A stretch of DNA of 64,000 nt from contig NZ_KB907213.1 of NCBI RefSeq assembly GCF_000381885.1, forward strand, positions 345,424 through 409,423. The letters are read 5' to 3'. Numbering within the stretch: position 1 is the stretch's first letter; each line of letters opens with the position of its first letter. The position numbers and the translations under genes are program-made. The DNA comes from Actinomadura atramentaria DSM 43919 (GTDB lineage: Bacteria; Actinomycetota; Actinomycetes; Streptosporangiales; Streptosporangiaceae). Below are positions 40,091-51,387 of the stretch, in pieces. The notes under the pieces are model-generated. The model did no database searches, was not told the DNA's origin, and saw only the letters and a list, made by a program, of their open reading frames with translations.

Positions 40091-40792
40091 ATGACCCGCG
40101 CCTCTCTGGACAAGCAGCCCGCCGACGTGGCGGCGATGTTCGACGACACCGCCGAGCGGTACGACCTGCTGAACACCCTCATGACCGGCGGCCAGGACCG
40201 CCGCTGGCGGCGCGAGGTCGTGCGCGCGCTCGGGGCTCGGGAGGGCGAGCGCGTGCTGGACCTCGCGGCGGGCACGGGCACGTCGTCGGTGCCGTTCGCC
40301 GAGGCCGGGGCGCAGACCGTCGCCTGCGACTTCTCGCTGGGGATGCTGCGCGTGGGCGTCCGGCGGCAGGCGGGGACGGCGAATCTGCGGTTCGTGGCGG
40401 GCGACGCGTTGAAGCTGCCGTTCGCCGACGACGCGTTCGACGCCGTCACGATCTCGTTCGGTTTGCGCAACGTCGCGGACACGGTCGGCGCGCTGCGCGA
40501 GCTGCGCCGCGTCACGCGGCCCGGCGGCCGCCTGCTGGTCTGTGAGGTCAGTCACCCGACGAACCCGCTGCTCGCGCTGGGCCACCGGACGCACCTGAAG
40601 GTCGGCCTCCCCCTGCTGGCGCGGGTCAGCTCCAATCCCGACTCGTACCGCTACCTGGCCGAATCCACGCTCGCGTGGCCCGACCAGGCGACGCTGGCGG
40701 GGCTCGTCCAGGACGCCGGGTGGACGAAGGTCCGCTGGCGCGACCTGACGTTCGGCGTCGCGGCCCTCCACCACGCCGTCAACCCGGCCTGA
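40091..40792 (+). CDS. menG: demethylmenaquinone methyltransferase
   Basis: A 233-residue UbiE/MenG methyltransferase performing the last ring methylation in menaquinone synthesis. Features: [29 protein letters not shown] at the N terminus, the SAM site [41 protein letters not shown] and [15 protein letters not shown]. It lies 150 bases upstream of menJ in the same direction, and together with the prenyl synthase at 58206 it places menaquinone completion beside complex I. Confidence 0.96.
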   Translation: MTRASLDKQPADVAAMFDDTAERYDLLNTLMTGGQDRRWRREVVRALGAREGERVLDLAAGTGTSSVPFAEAGAQTVACDFSLGMLRVGVRRQAGTANLRFVAGDALKLPFADDAFDAVTISFGLRNVADTVGALRELRRVTRPGGRLLVCEVSHPTNPLLALGHRTHLKVGLPLLARVSSNPDSYRYLAESTLAWPDQATLAGLVQDAGWTKVRWRDLTFGVAALHHAVNPA

Positions 40793-40897
40793 CCTGGTTG
40801 GGGGCGAACCGGTATCGGACTTTCGGACCGGTCCAAACCCACCGCCGCCCAGAGGTACCCACGGGTGCTCTCGAAGGAATAGACTCCCCACCGGATT

Positions 40898-40917
40898 CTT
40901 GTGAAGTACTTCACAAG
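40898..40917 (+). promoter_or_regulatory. perfect Rex operator upstream of menJ
   Basis: CTTGTGAAGTACTTCACAAG is a fully symmetric 20-bp palindrome whose inner 18 bases match the Rex consensus TTGTGAA-N4-TTCACAA exactly. It ends 22 bases before the menJ GTG at 40940, just ahead of the AAGAGGA ribosome binding site, so Rex bound here would block the promoter or early elongation. Confidence 0.9.
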
Positions 40918-40939
40918 CGAACGAGCTAAGAGGAACGCT

Positions 40940-42196
40940 GTGACCGACTCCACCCGACAGGCAGACGTGATCGTCGTCGGGGCCGGCCCCGCGGGGTCGT
41001 CGACCGCCTACTGGCTGGCCCAGGCCGGCCTGGACGTGCTGCTGCTGGAGAAGGCGACGTTCCCCCGCGACAAGATCTGCGGCGACGGCCTCACGCCGCG
41101 CGCCGTCCGCGCCCTCATCGCGATGGGCGTCGACATCACCGGCGACGGCTGGAGCCGCAACCGCGGCCTGCGCATCTACGGCGGCGGCGCCCGCGTCGAG
41201 CTGGACTGGCCCGAGCTGGCGAGCTTCCCCGACTTCGGCCTCGTCCGCACCCGCATGGACCTCGACCGGCTCCTCGCCGAGCACGCCGTCAACGCGGGCG
41301 CGAAGCTCTACCAGGGCTGCAACGTCACCGGCCCGATCCTGGACGACCGCACCGACCGCATCGTCGGCGTCACCGCCAAGTACGCGGGCGACGAGGTCGA
41401 GTTCCACGCGCCGCTCGTCGTCGCCGCGGACGGCAACTCCACCCGGCTGTCCCTGGCGATGGGCGTCCGCCGCCGCGAGGACCGGCCGATGGGCGTCGCG
41501 ATCCGCCGCTACTACGCGAGCCCGCGCCACACCGACGAGTACATGGAGGCGTGGCTGGAGCTGTGGGACGGGCAGCGCCTGCTCCCCGGCTACGGCTGGG
41601 TCTTCCCCGTCGCCGACGGCACCTGCAACGTCGGCCTCGGCCTCCTCAACACCAGCAAGTCGTTCCAGAACGTCGACTACCGCGCGATGCTCAAGGGCTG
41701 GACGGCCCAGATGCCGCCGGAGTGGCAGTTCGACGAGGAGCACGCGACGTCCCCCGCCCGCGGCGCGGCGCTGCCGATGGGCTTCAACCGGCAGCCGCAC
41801 TACACGCGCGGGATGCTGCTCGTCGGCGACGCGGGCGGGATGATCAACCCGTTCAACGGCGAGGGCATCGACTACGCGCTGGAGTCCGGCCGCCTCGCCG
41901 CCGACATCATGGTGCAGGCGCTCGCCCGCCGCACGCGCGCCCAGCGCGAGCGCACCCTCTACGAGTACCCGCGCATCCTCAAGGAGGAGCACGGCGGGTA
42001 CTTCACGCTCGCCCGCGTCTTCGTCCAGGCCATCGGCGACCCGCGGGTGATGAAGTTCCTCACGACGCACGGCCTGCCGCACCCGACGCTGATGCGGTTC
42101 ACGCTCAAGCTGCTCGCCAACCTCACCGATCCGCACGGCGGCGACGCCATGGACCGGATCATCAACGTGATGCAGAAGGCGGCTCCGGCGGCATGA
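40940..42196 (+). CDS. menJ: geranylgeranyl reductase family flavoprotein, probable menaquinone reductase MenJ
   Basis: A 418-residue FAD enzyme. The dinucleotide fold starts VIVVGAGPAGSSTAYWLAQAG with the family motif TFPRDKICGDGLTPRAV. Later it has VGDAGGMINPFNGEGIDYALESG, the second FAD motif. The M. tuberculosis neighbour of grcC1, Rv0561c (MenJ), is the same type and saturates an isoprene unit of menaquinone; actinomadurae are known for partly saturated menaquinones, which fits. GTG 40940 has AAGAGGA five bases upstream; the longer open frame begins inside the Rex operator and is not the start. It probably responds directly to the NADH state through Rex. Confidence 0.92.
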   Translation: MTDSTRQADVIVVGAGPAGSSTAYWLAQAGLDVLLLEKATFPRDKICGDGLTPRAVRALIAMGVDITGDGWSRNRGLRIYGGGARVELDWPELASFPDFGLVRTRMDLDRLLAEHAVNAGAKLYQGCNVTGPILDDRTDRIVGVTAKYAGDEVEFHAPLVVAADGNSTRLSLAMGVRRREDRPMGVAIRRYYASPRHTDEYMEAWLELWDGQRLLPGYGWVFPVADGTCNVGLGLLNTSKSFQNVDYRAMLKGWTAQMPPEWQFDEEHATSPARGAALPMGFNRQPHYTRGMLLVGDAGGMINPFNGEGIDYALESGRLAADIMVQALARRTRAQRERTLYEYPRILKEEHGGYFTLARVFVQAIGDPRVMKFLTTHGLPHPTLMRFTLKLLANLTDPHGGDAMDRIINVMQKAAPAA

Positions 42197-42302
42197 GCGG
42201 GACGAGCGCGGCGGCACGGCGAGCGGGAGACCGCGGCTTCGCATGACCTGAACCCCCGAGGGGAGTGCTATTGATCACCTTGGCTAGGGTGGCGACCCGT
42301 GT

Positions 42303-42320
42303 CCGTGACCGATGTCACGG
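42303..42320 (+). promoter_or_regulatory. Rex-like palindrome upstream of nuoA
   Basis: CCGTGACCGATGTCACGG is a perfect 7+4+7 palindrome, the same geometry as Rex operators and sharing the GTGA-N6-TCAC core, but with CC/GG ends instead of TT/AA. It lies 12 bases downstream of TAGGGT (42285-42290), a plausible -10, in the 233-base spacer before nuoA. It may be a divergent Rex site or bind another dimeric regulator. Confidence 0.55.
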
Positions 42321-42429
42321 GCGTCCGGCGGGTTTCGCCGTCCCGGCGCGTCCGGCGGCGCGCGCGCACGCGCGCCGTGCGGCGGGCGCCACGTACAGCG
42401 TCGTACGACCCGAGGGGAGGCGGTAGAGC

Positions 42430-42789
42430 GTGGACCTCTACATACCGATCATCGTGCTGGGGGTGCTGGCGTTCCTGTTCGCCGCCGGCTCGGTGGTGAT
42501 GGCGTCGCAGACCGGCCCGAAGCGGTGGAACCGGGCGCGGCTGGAGGCGTACGAGTGCGGCATCGAGCCGACCCCGCAGCCGGTGGGCGGCGGGCGCTTC
42601 CCGATCAAGTACTACCTGACGGCGATGCTGTTCATCGTCTTCGACATCGAGATCATCTTCCTCTACCCCTGGGCGGTCGCGTTCGACCACCTGGGGATGT
42701 TCGGCTTGGTGGAGATGGTCCTGTTCATCGTCACCGTGCTCGTCGCGTACGCCTACATCTGGCGTCGCGGTGGTCTGGAGTGGGACTGA
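42430..42789 (+). CDS. nuoA: NADH-quinone oxidoreductase subunit A
   Basis: A 119-residue complex I membrane-arm subunit with three helices and the conserved loop [30 protein letters not shown] near the quinone channel. It starts with GTG after GGAGGCGG. It is the first of fourteen nuo genes, nearly all overlapping or touching, running to 58183. Confidence 0.97.
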   Translation: MDLYIPIIVLGVLAFLFAAGSVVMASQTGPKRWNRARLEAYECGIEPTPQPVGGGRFPIKYYLTAMLFIVFDIEIIFLYPWAVAFDHLGMFGLVEMVLFIVTVLVAYAYIWRRGGLEWD

Positions 42790-42790
42790 G

Positions 42791-43345
42791 ATGGGCCTGG
42801 AAGAGAAACTCCCCAGCGGCTTCCTGCTGACGACGGTCGAGCAGGTCGTCGGATGGGCGCGCAAGAGCTCGGTCTGGCCCGCGACGTTCGGCCTCGCCTG
42901 CTGCGCCATCGAGATGATGGCGGCGGGCGACCCCCGGCACGACTTCTCCCGGTGGGGCATGGAGCGCGCCTCGGCGACGCCCCGGCAGGCGGACCTGATG
43001 ATCGTCGCCGGCCGCGTCAGCCAGAAGATGGCGCCGGTGCTGCGGCAGATCTACGACCAGATGACCGAGCCGAAGTGGGTCATCGCGATGGGCGTGTGCG
43101 CCTCGTCGGGCGGCATGTTCAACAACTACGCGGTGGTGCAGGGCGTCGACCACGTCGTGCCGGTGGACATCTACCTGCCCGGCTGCCCGCCGCGGCCGGA
43201 GATGCTGCTGGACGCGATCATCAAGCTGCACGACAAGATCCAGAACACGAAACTGGGTCCGCAGCGCGCCCGCCAGATCCGCGAGCTTGAGGAGGCCAAG
43301 CGGCGGCAGCTTCCGCTGCTCGGCCAGTCGGGAGCGGCGTCATGA
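42791..43345 (+). CDS. nuoB: NADH-quinone oxidoreductase subunit B
   Basis: A 184-residue subunit holding iron-sulfur cluster N2, the last electron carrier before quinone. Cluster ligands appear as [22 protein letters not shown] and [11 protein letters not shown] 42791 follows the nuoA stop by one base; the earlier in-frame GTG at 42770 would overlap nuoA and is not needed. It overlaps nuoC by four bases. Confidence 0.97.
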   Translation: MGLEEKLPSGFLLTTVEQVVGWARKSSVWPATFGLACCAIEMMAAGDPRHDFSRWGMERASATPRQADLMIVAGRVSQKMAPVLRQIYDQMTEPKWVIAMGVCASSGGMFNNYAVVQGVDHVVPVDIYLPGCPPRPEMLLDAIIKLHDKIQNTKLGPQRARQIRELEEAKRRQLPLLGQSGAAS

Positions 43346-44088
43346 CGTCACAGAATCCGGAGCAGCGCGCCGAGCAGGCCGCCGACCGGCTGCCCGCCCG
43401 GGACCCCGAGGACCGGCGCGAGCAGCCCGTCGCGCGGACGGGCATGTTCGGCGCGAAGACGACGGGCGACACCTCCGGCTACGGCCGGCTGGTGATCCGG
43501 CAGCGGCCGAAGACCGCGTCGGAGCGGCCGTTCGGCGGCCCGGACGGCGCGGCCGAGCCCGGCCCGTTCGACGCCGTCGCGGACGCGCTGGAGCGGGCGC
43601 TGCCCGACTTCGGCGCCGCCGTGGAGCGCGTCGTGGTGGACCGCGGCGAGCTGACGTTCCACGTCCGCCGGGAGCACCTGGTCGAGGTCGCGCGGACGAT
43701 GCGCGACCGGCCCGACCTGCGGTTCGAGCTGTGCTCGGGCGTCTCGGGCGTCCACTACCCCGAGGACGCCGGCGCGGAGCTGCACGCCGTCTACCACCTG
43801 CTGTCGATCACCCACAACCGGCGCGTGCGGCTGGAGGTGTCCTGCCCGGACGCCGACCCGCGCATCCCGTCGGTCGTCGCGGTCTACCCCACCAACAACT
43901 GGCACGAGCGGGAGACCTACGACTTCTTCGGGATCGTGTTCGACGGGCATCCGGCGCTCACCCGCATCGAGATGCCCGACGACTGGGTCGGCCACCCGCA
44001 GCGCAAGGACTACCCGCTCGGCGGCATCCCCGTCGAGTACCGCGGCGCGGAGATCCCCCCGCCCGACGAGCGGAGGTCGTACCTGTGA
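43342..44088 (+). CDS. nuoC: NADH-quinone oxidoreductase subunit C
   Basis: A 248-residue peripheral-arm subunit. The first 75 residues are a charged, variable extension. The conserved core ends with [38 protein letters not shown] and PVEYRG. It is coupled to nuoB through ATGA and followed by nuoD after 19 bases. Confidence 0.97.
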   Translation: MTSQNPEQRAEQAADRLPARDPEDRREQPVARTGMFGAKTTGDTSGYGRLVIRQRPKTASERPFGGPDGAAEPGPFDAVADALERALPDFGAAVERVVVDRGELTFHVRREHLVEVARTMRDRPDLRFELCSGVSGVHYPEDAGAELHAVYHLLSITHNRRVRLEVSCPDADPRIPSVVAVYPTNNWHERETYDFFGIVFDGHPALTRIEMPDDWVGHPQRKDYPLGGIPVEYRGAEIPPPDERRSYL

Positions 44089-44107
44089 GCCGGAGCGGAG
44101 CGAGCCG

Positions 44108-45454
44108 ATGAGTTCCACGAAGTACACCGAGTACGACGCGTACGCCGCCGACGAGGCGGCCGAGGGCCGCGTCTTCGACGTGAACGGGCAGGACTGGGAC
44201 AAGGTCGTGGCCGGCGCCGAGGACGGCTCCGACGAGCGCCTCGTCGTCAACATGGGCCCGCAGCACCCCTCGACGCACGGCGTGCTGCGCCTGGTGCTGA
44301 CCCTGGACGGCGAGACCGTCAACGACTGCCGGGTGGGCATCGGCTACCTGCACACCGGCATCGAGAAGAACATGGAGTTCCGCACCTGGACCCAGGGCGT
44401 GACGTTCTGCACCCGCATGGACTACCTCGCCCCGCTGTTCAACGAGACGGCGTACTGCCTGGGCGTGGAGAAGCTGCTGGGCATCACGGACCGGATTCCG
44501 GAGCGCGCGCAGATCATCCGCGTGATGATGATGGAGCTCAACCGCATCTCCTCCCACCTGGTCGCGATCGCCACGTTCGGTCTCGAACTGGGTGCGACGA
44601 CGGTCATGCTCAACGGCTTCATCGAACGCGAGTACACCCTCGACCTGTTCGAGGAGATCGCGGGACTGCGCATGAACATGGCGTACGTCCGGCCGGGCGG
44701 CGTTGCCCAGGACCTCCCGAGCGGCGCGCTCGGCAAGGTGCGCGAGTACCTGGACCGGATGCCGAAGCGCATCGCCGCGCTGCGGAAGCTGATGGACGAG
44801 AACCCCGTCTTCCTGGCCCGGACCAGGGACGTCGCGTATCTGGATCTTACGGGGTGCATGGCGCTGGGCGTCACCGGCCCCGTCCTGCGCGCGACGGGCA
44901 TCCCGTGGGACCTCCGCAAGTCCCAGCCGTACTGCGGTTACGAGACCTACGACTTCGACGTCCCCACGCAGGAGTCGGCGGACGTGTACGGCCGCTACCT
45001 GGTGCGGATGGCGGAGATGGAGGAGTCCCTGAAGATCGTCGAGCAGTGCGCGGAGCGGCTGCGGACGGTCGACGGCCCCGTGATGATCGAGGACAAGAAG
45101 ATCGGCTGGCCCGCGAAGCTGGCGATCGGCGCGGACGGCATGGGCAACTCGCCCCGCCACATCGCGCACATCATGGGCACCTCGATGGAAGCGCTCATCC
45201 ACCACTTCAAGCTGGTGACCGAGGGCTTCCGCGTCCCGGCCGGGCAGGCGTACGCGGCGATCGAGTCGCCGCGCGGCGAGCTGGGCGTCCACGTGGTGAG
45301 CGACGGCGGCACGCGGCCGTACCGGGTCCACTTCCGCGACCCGTCCTTCACGAACCTGCAGGCGGCGCCCGCGATGGCGGAGGGCGGCATGATCGCCGAC
45401 GTCATCGCCGCGGTCGCCTCGATCGACCCCGTCATGGGGGGAGTGGACCGATGA
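44108..45454 (+). CDS. nuoD: NADH-quinone oxidoreductase subunit D
   Basis: A 448-residue subunit that with NuoB forms the quinone-reduction site. Family blocks: [53 protein letters not shown] in near form, and [21 protein letters not shown]. It overlaps nuoE by four bases (ATGA). Confidence 0.98.
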   Translation: MSSTKYTEYDAYAADEAAEGRVFDVNGQDWDKVVAGAEDGSDERLVVNMGPQHPSTHGVLRLVLTLDGETVNDCRVGIGYLHTGIEKNMEFRTWTQGVTFCTRMDYLAPLFNETAYCLGVEKLLGITDRIPERAQIIRVMMMELNRISSHLVAIATFGLELGATTVMLNGFIEREYTLDLFEEIAGLRMNMAYVRPGGVAQDLPSGALGKVREYLDRMPKRIAALRKLMDENPVFLARTRDVAYLDLTGCMALGVTGPVLRATGIPWDLRKSQPYCGYETYDFDVPTQESADVYGRYLVRMAEMEESLKIVEQCAERLRTVDGPVMIEDKKIGWPAKLAIGADGMGNSPRHIAHIMGTSMEALIHHFKLVTEGFRVPAGQAYAAIESPRGELGVHVVSDGGTRPYRVHFRDPSFTNLQAAPAMAEGGMIADVIAAVASIDPVMGGVDR

Positions 45455-46320
45455 CCGAGCACCTGGGACCGCCCGTCGGCGAGGAGCCGGGGCAGCACCA
45501 CGGCGAGCCGATGCAGCTCGAACCGCCCTACGGGGGGACGGCGCCGTACGACCTGGAGACCCGGGAGGCGCTGGAGCGCGACGCCAAGGAGATCATCGCC
45601 CGGTATCCGAAGACGCGGTCGGCGCTGCTGCCGATGCTGCACCTCGTCCAGTCGGTGGACGGGCACATCACGCAGCGCGGCATCGACCTGTGCGCGGAGC
45701 TGCTGGGCATCACGGCCGCGCAGGTGACGGGCGTCGCGACGTTCTACACGCAGTACAAGCGCGAGCCGGTCGGGGAGTACCACGTCGGCGTGTGCATCAA
45801 CACGCTGTGCGCGGTGATGGGCGGCGACCAGATCTGGGCGGAGCTGAGCGCCCACCTCGGCGTCGGCCACGACCAGGTCACCGAGGACGGCGCGGTGTCG
45901 CTGGAGCGCATCGAGTGCAACGCGGCCTGCGACTACGCCCCCGTCATGACGGTGAACTGGGAGTTCTTCGACGACATGACGCCGGAGAAGGCCAAGGCGC
46001 TGGTCGACGACCTGCGGGCGGGCCGCGAGGTCGCGCCGACGCGCGGCCCCGGCGGGGTCTGCACGTGGAAGCAGGCGTCGCGGGTGCTGGCGGGCTTCCC
46101 CGACGGCCGCGCGCACGAGGGCGTGCAGGCGGGCCCGCAGTCGCTGCGCGGCCTGGAGGTCGCGCGCGACAACGGCTGGGCGGCGCCGCCGCCCGCGGCG
46201 TCCGAACCCGTGTCCGAGCCCGTGACGCCCGGCGAGGTCACCGACCCGCCGCCGAACGAGCCGGGCGAGCCGATCGGCGGCCGGGTCAAGCCCGGCAGCC
46301 AGGAGGGGCGGAACCAGTGA
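45451..46320 (+). CDS. nuoE: NADH-quinone oxidoreductase subunit E
   Basis: A 289-residue thioredoxin-like [2Fe-2S] subunit of the NADH module. Cluster cysteines are in [14 protein letters not shown] and [13 protein letters not shown]. Relative to the ordinary family core of about 160-170 residues it carries a C-terminal extension of about 90 residues, rich in Pro/Glu ([16 protein letters not shown]) and likely flexible. It overlaps nuoF by four bases (GTGA). Confidence 0.97.
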   Translation: MTEHLGPPVGEEPGQHHGEPMQLEPPYGGTAPYDLETREALERDAKEIIARYPKTRSALLPMLHLVQSVDGHITQRGIDLCAELLGITAAQVTGVATFYTQYKREPVGEYHVGVCINTLCAVMGGDQIWAELSAHLGVGHDQVTEDGAVSLERIECNAACDYAPVMTVNWEFFDDMTPEKAKALVDDLRAGREVAPTRGPGGVCTWKQASRVLAGFPDGRAHEGVQAGPQSLRGLEVARDNGWAAPPPAASEPVSEPVTPGEVTDPPPNEPGEPIGGRVKPGSQEGRNQ

Positions 46321-47612
46321 CGACGCTGACCCCCATCCTCACGAAGAACTGGGACCAGCCCGACTCGTACACCCTCGCGGGCTACGAGCGCGAGGGCGGC
46401 TACCGCGCGCTGCGCACGGCGCTCGGCATGGAGCCGGACGCGATCGTGCAGACCGTGAAGGACTCGGGCCTGCGCGGGCGCGGGGGCGCGGGCTTCCCCA
46501 CCGGCATGAAGTGGGGGTTCCTGCCGCCGAGCAGCCCGAACCCGCGCTACCTGGTGGTGAACGCCGACGAGTCCGAGCCGGGGACGTGCAAGGACATCCC
46601 CCTGATGATGGCGAACCCGCACGTCCTCGTGGAGGGCGTCATCATCAGCGCGTACGCGATCAAGTCGAACCACGCGTTCATCTACGTGCGGGGCGAGGTC
46701 CTGCACGTGATCAGACGCCTCCAGAGGGCGGTCGAGGAGGCGTACGAGGCCGGGTACCTCGGGCGGGACGTCCTCGGCTCGGGGTACGACCTGGAACTGG
46801 TCGTCCACACCGGGGCCGGGGCGTACATCTGCGGCGAGGAGACGGCGCTGCTGGACTCCCTGGAGGGATACCGCGGTCAGCCCAGGCTGAAGCCCCCCTT
46901 CCCGGCGGTGGCGGGCCTCTACGGCGGGCCCACCGTCATCAACAACGTCGAGTCCATCTCGTCGGTTCCCTCGATCGTCGCCAACGGGGCGGACTGGTTC
47001 GCCTCGATGGGCACCGAGAAGTCGCAGGGCTTCGGGATCTTCTCGCTGTCGGGGCACGTGACGCGGCCCGGCCAGTACGAGGCCCCGCTGGGCATCACGC
47101 TGCGGGAACTGCTCGACATGGCGGGCGGAGTCCGCGCGGGCCACCGGCTGAAGTTCTGGACGCCGGGCGGCTCGTCCACGCCGATCTTCACCGACGAGCA
47201 CCTGGACGTCCCGCTGGACTTCGAGTCCGTGGGCGCGGCCGGGTCGATGCTCGGCACCCGCGCCCTGCAGATCTTCGACGAGACGGTCTGCGTCGTCCGC
47301 GCGGTGCTGCGCTGGTCGGAGTTCTACGCGCACGAATCCTGCGGGAAATGCACGCCGTGCCGCGAGGGCACCTACTGGTACAAGCAGATGCTCAAGCGGC
47401 TGGAGGCCGGGCAGGGGTCCGAGGAGGACCTGGAGACCCTGCTCGACCTGTCCGACAACATCCTCGGCCGGTCGTTCTGCGCCCTCGGCGACGGCGCGAC
47501 GAGCCCGGTGGTCTCGTCCATCAAGCTGTTCCGCGACGAGTACCTCCGCCACTTCGAGCTGGGCGGCTGCCCGTTCGACCCGGCCAAGTCCACCCTCTGG
47601 GCAGGTGCCTGA
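46317..47612 (+). CDS. nuoF: NADH-quinone oxidoreductase subunit F
   Basis: A 431-residue subunit binding NADH, FMN and a [4Fe-4S] cluster. [18 protein letters not shown] is the nucleotide-binding signature, [12 protein letters not shown] binds FMN, and [14 protein letters not shown] plus a later cysteine bind the cluster. The GTG start overlaps the nuoE stop; the gene ends sharing one base with the nuoG start (TGATG). Confidence 0.98.
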   Translation: MTTLTPILTKNWDQPDSYTLAGYEREGGYRALRTALGMEPDAIVQTVKDSGLRGRGGAGFPTGMKWGFLPPSSPNPRYLVVNADESEPGTCKDIPLMMANPHVLVEGVIISAYAIKSNHAFIYVRGEVLHVIRRLQRAVEEAYEAGYLGRDVLGSGYDLELVVHTGAGAYICGEETALLDSLEGYRGQPRLKPPFPAVAGLYGGPTVINNVESISSVPSIVANGADWFASMGTEKSQGFGIFSLSGHVTRPGQYEAPLGITLRELLDMAGGVRAGHRLKFWTPGGSSTPIFTDEHLDVPLDFESVGAAGSMLGTRALQIFDETVCVVRAVLRWSEFYAHESCGKCTPCREGTYWYKQMLKRLEAGQGSEEDLETLLDLSDNILGRSFCALGDGATSPVVSSIKLFRDEYLRHFELGGCPFDPAKSTLWAGA

Positions 47613-50041
47613 TGACCGTCACCGAGAACGAGAAGGCGGCGCCGCCCGTCGAGATGGTGAGCTGCACCATCGACGGGTTCGAGATCGAGGTGCCCAAGGG
47701 CACGCTGATCATCCGCGCCGCCGAGCTGCTCGGCATCCAGATCCCCCGCTTCTGCGACCATCCGCTGCTCGACCCGGTCGGGGCGTGCCGCCAGTGCCTG
47801 GTGGAGATCCCCGACGCGGGCAACGGGCGCGGGATGCCCAAGCCGCAGGCGTCCTGCACCACGGCCGTCATGCCGGGCATGGTGGTGAAGACGCAGCTCA
47901 CCTCGCCCGTCGCCGACAAGGCGCAGCACGGCGTGATGGAGCTGCTGCTGATCAACCACCCGCTGGACTGCCCGATCTGCGACAAGGGCGGCGAGTGCCC
48001 GCTGCAGAACCAGGCGATGTCCAACGGCCGCGGCGAGTCCCGGTTCGTCGAGGCCAAGCGGACGTTCCCCAAGCCGATCCCGCTGTCCTCGCAGGTCCTG
48101 CTGGACCGCGAGCGCTGCATCCAGTGCGCGCGCTGCACGCGGTTCTCCGACCAGATCGCCGGGGACGCGTTCATCGACCTGTTCGAGCGGGGCGCCAAGG
48201 AGCAGGTCGGCGCGGCGGAGGACAAGCCGTTCCAGTCCTACTTCTCCGGCAACACCGTGCAGATCTGCCCGGTCGGCGCGCTGACCGGCGCGGCGTACCG
48301 GTTCCGGTCGCGGCCGTTCGACCTGGTGTCGACGCCGAGCGCGTGCGAGCACTGCGCGTCCGGCTGCGCGCTGCGCACCGACCACCGGCGCGGGAAGGTC
48401 ACGCGGCGGCTCGCGGGCGACGACCCGCGGGTGAACGAGGAGTGGAACTGCGACAAGGGCCGGTGGGCGTTCACCTACCAGTCCCGGCCGGAGCGGCTGA
48501 CGCACCCGCTCGTCCGCAACGAGCGCGGTGAGCTGGAGACCGCGTCGTGGCCGGAGGCCCTGGCCGTCGCGGCGCGCGGCCTCGCGGCGGCGCGCGGCGG
48601 CGCGGGGGTGCTGACCGGCGGCCGGGTGACGCTGGAGGACGCGTACGCCTACTCCAAGTTCGCGCGGATCGCGCTCGGCACCAACGACGTGGACTTCCGC
48701 GCGCGGGCGAACTCGGCGGAGGAGACGGCGTTCCTCGCCTCGTCCGTCGCGGGCCGCCCGATCGAGGTGTCCTACGACGACCTGGAGAACGCGCCGGTCG
48801 TGCTGCTCGCCGGGTTCGAGCCGGAGGAGGAGTCCCCGATCGTCTTCCTGCGGCTGCGCAAGGCGTTCCGCAAGAAGGGCCTGAAGGTCTTCTCCGTCGC
48901 GCCGTTCGCGACGCGCGGCCTGGCGAAGACGGGCGGCACGCTGCTGCCCGCCGCGCCCGGCGCGGAGGCCGAGGCGCTCGGCGTGCTCGCCGACCGCGCC
49001 GACGTCCGGGACCTGCTCGCCGCGCCCGGCGCGGTGATCCTGGCCGGGGAGCGGCTGGCCGCCAGCCCCGGCGCGCTGTCCACGGTGGCGCGGCTCGCCG
49101 CGATCACCGGCGCGCGGACGGCGTGGGTGCCGCGCCGCGCGGGCGAGCGCGGCGCGCTGGAGGCGGGCGCGCTGCCCGGCCTGCTGCCGATCGGCCGGCC
49201 CGTCGCCGACGCCGCCGCCCGCGCCGAGGTCGCGCGGGTGTGGGGTGTCGCGGCGCTGCCGGCCGGGCCGGGCCGCGGCACCGCCGAGATCGTCGCCGCG
49301 GGCGCGGCCGGGGCGCTCGGCGCGCTGCTGGTCGGCGGCGTCGACCCCGTCGACCTGCCCGACCCGGACGCGCTGCTCGCCGCGCTGGACCGGACGCCGT
49401 TCGTCGTCAGCCTGGAGCAGCGGCCGAGCCCGGTCACCGACCGCGCCGACGTGGTGCTGCCCGTCGCGGTCGTCGCGGAGAAGTCCGGGACGTTCGTGGA
49501 CTGGGAGGGCCGCGGCCGCGCGTTCGACACCGTCCTGCGCGCCTCCGGCACGCTGTCGGACCTGCGGGTCCTGGACGCGCTCGCCGGGGAGATGGACGTC
49601 CACCTCGGCCTGCCCGGCCCCGAGGCGGCCCGCCGCGAGCTCGCCGAGCTCGGCGCGTACCGGGGCGAGCGGCCCGAGCCGCCGAACGTCCCGGCGGGCG
49701 TCCCCGCGCAGCCCGGCCCCGGCGAGGCGACCGTCGCGACCTGGCGGCTGCTGCTGGACCGCGGCCGCCTCCAGGACGGCGAGCGGTTCCTCGCCGGGAC
49801 GGCCAAGCCCGCGCTCGCCCGGCTGTCGGCGGCGACCGCCGCCGAGATCGGCGCGGACGCCGCGGGCGGCGTCACCGTCGCCGGGCCGCGCGGCGCCGTG
49901 ACCCTCCCGCTGGAGATCACGCCGGACCTGCCCGACCGCGTCGTGTGGCTCCCGGAGAACTCCGCGGGCTGCGTCCTGCACCGCGACGTCGGCGTGGCCG
50001 CCGGCGGCGTGGTCACGATCTCCTCTGGAGGGGCCGAATGA
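47612..50041 (+). CDS. nuoG: NADH-quinone oxidoreductase subunit G
   Basis: An 809-residue iron-sulfur subunit of the peripheral arm. The N-terminal [2Fe-2S] domain has [24 protein letters not shown]. Next come [17 protein letters not shown] and [17 protein letters not shown] for [4Fe-4S] clusters, and a molybdopterin-oxidoreductase-like part with [13 protein letters not shown] for the extra cluster. The C-terminal third is Ala/Gly-rich and variable. It overlaps nuoH by four bases. Confidence 0.97.
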   Translation: MTVTENEKAAPPVEMVSCTIDGFEIEVPKGTLIIRAAELLGIQIPRFCDHPLLDPVGACRQCLVEIPDAGNGRGMPKPQASCTTAVMPGMVVKTQLTSPVADKAQHGVMELLLINHPLDCPICDKGGECPLQNQAMSNGRGESRFVEAKRTFPKPIPLSSQVLLDRERCIQCARCTRFSDQIAGDAFIDLFERGAKEQVGAAEDKPFQSYFSGNTVQICPVGALTGAAYRFRSRPFDLVSTPSACEHCASGCALRTDHRRGKVTRRLAGDDPRVNEEWNCDKGRWAFTYQSRPERLTHPLVRNERGELETASWPEALAVAARGLAAARGGAGVLTGGRVTLEDAYAYSKFARIALGTNDVDFRARANSAEETAFLASSVAGRPIEVSYDDLENAPVVLLAGFEPEEESPIVFLRLRKAFRKKGLKVFSVAPFATRGLAKTGGTLLPAAPGAEAEALGVLADRADVRDLLAAPGAVILAGERLAASPGALSTVARLAAITGARTAWVPRRAGERGALEAGALPGLLPIGRPVADAAARAEVARVWGVAALPAGPGRGTAEIVAAGAAGALGALLVGGVDPVDLPDPDALLAALDRTPFVVSLEQRPSPVTDRADVVLPVAVVAEKSGTFVDWEGRGRAFDTVLRASGTLSDLRVLDALAGEMDVHLGLPGPEAARRELAELGAYRGERPEPPNVPAGVPAQPGPGEATVATWRLLLDRGRLQDGERFLAGTAKPALARLSAATAAEIGADAAGGVTVAGPRGAVTLPLEITPDLPDRVVWLPENSAGCVLHRDVGVAAGGVVTISSGGAE

Positions 50042-51387
50042 GCCTGCCCGTTCTAGGGTCCGCCCTCCCGGCGGACGCCGCCGACACCTCGTCGGACCCG
50101 AGCCTGACGGGGTTCGGCCACGACCCGTGGTGGCTGATCGGCGGCAAGGTCCTCGCGATCTTCGTGTTCCTGGTGCTGACCGTCCTGCTGTCGATGTGGG
50201 TCGAGCGCCGGATCATCGGCCGGATGCAGCTCCGCGTCGGCCCGAACCGCGCCGGGCCGCTCGGCCTGCTCCAGGGCCTGGCCGACGGCGTGAAGCTCGC
50301 GCTGAAGGAGGACATCGTCCCGCGCGGGGTCGACAAGGTCGTGTTCGTCCTCGCGCCGGTGATGTCGGCCGTCCCGGCGTTCATCTCGTTCATCATCATC
50401 CCGTTCGGGCCGACGGTGTCGGTGTTCGGCCACCACACGGCGCTGCAGGGCACGGACCTGCCGGTCGCGGTCCTGCTGGTCCTCGCGATGTCCTCGATGG
50501 GCGTCTACGGGATCGTGCTCGCGGGCTGGTCGTCGATGTCGCCGTACTCGCTGCTCGGCGGGCTCCGCTCGTCCGCGCAGGTGATCTCGTACGAGATCGC
50601 GATGGGGCTGTCGTTCGTCGCGGTGTTCCTCTACGCCGGGACGATGTCGACGAGCGGGATCGTCGCCGGTCAGCAGCACATCTGGTACGGCGTGCTGCTC
50701 CTGCCGTCGTTCCTGATCTACATCATCACGATGATGGGCGAGTCCAACCGCATCCCGTTCGACCTCCCCGAGGGCGAGGGCGAACTCGTCGGCGGCTTCC
50801 ACACCGAGTACTCGTCGCTGAAGTTCGCGATGTTCTTCCTCGCCGAGTACATCAACCTCGCCACCCTGTCCGCGCTCGCCACCACGCTGTTCCTCGGCGG
50901 CTGGCGCGCGCCCGCGCCGATCTCCACGGTGTGGGAGGGCGCGAACTCCGGCTGGTGGCCGGTGCTGTGGTTCCTCGTCAAGATCTGGCTGTTCATCTTC
51001 TTCTTCATCTGGCTGCGCGGCTCGCTGCCCCGCGTCCGCTACGACCAGCTCATGAAGCTCGGCTGGAAGGTCCTCATGCCGATCTCCATCGGCTGGATCC
51101 TCATCGTCGCGACCGTCCGCGCGCTGAAGAACGAGGGCTACGACATCCAGAAGATCCTGCTGTACGCGGTGGTCGCGGTCGTCGTCGTGCTCGCCGCGTC
51201 GCTGCTGTTCGAGGCGCTGCGCGGCCGGCCCGACGGCGACGGGGAGCCCGCCGAGCCGGACGGGGAGCGGGCGCCGGACGCGGGCGGCTACCCCGTCCCG
51301 CCGCTGGACGCCCCGCACTACCACGGCCGCCCGGCCGGACCGGGGACCGACGCGACACGTGAGGAGGTCGGCAGTGGGATTCACTGA
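50038..51387 (+). CDS. nuoH: NADH-quinone oxidoreductase subunit H
   Basis: A 449-residue membrane subunit with eight helices linking the two arms at the quinone cavity. Signatures: [36 protein letters not shown] and the acidic loop [20 protein letters not shown]. The last 60 residues form a hydrophilic Pro/Asp/Gly tail. It overlaps the start of nuoI by 14 bases. Confidence 0.98.
   Translation: MSLPVLGSALPADAADTSSDPSLTGFGHDPWWLIGGKVLAIFVFLVLTVLLSMWVERRIIGRMQLRVGPNRAGPLGLLQGLADGVKLALKEDIVPRGVDKVVFVLAPVMSAVPAFISFIIIPFGPTVSVFGHHTALQGTDLPVAVLLVLAMSSMGVYGIVLAGWSSMSPYSLLGGLRSSAQVISYEIAMGLSFVAVFLYAGTMSTSGIVAGQQHIWYGVLLLPSFLIYIITMMGESNRIPFDLPEGEGELVGGFHTEYSSLKFAMFFLAEYINLATLSALATTLFLGGWRAPAPISTVWEGANSGWWPVLWFLVKIWLFIFFFIWLRGSLPRVRYDQLMKLGWKVLMPISIGWILIVATVRALKNEGYDIQKILLYAVVAVVVVLAASLLFEALRGRPDGDGEPAEPDGERAPDAGGYPVPPLDAPHYHGRPAGPGTDATREEVGSGIH

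Noticed and set aside
40901-40939. Upstream in-frame start for menJ at the GTG in the Rex operator
   Set aside because: It would put the operator inside the coding region and add a non-conserved leader. The GTG at 40940 has a good ribosome binding site and leads directly into the FAD fold.
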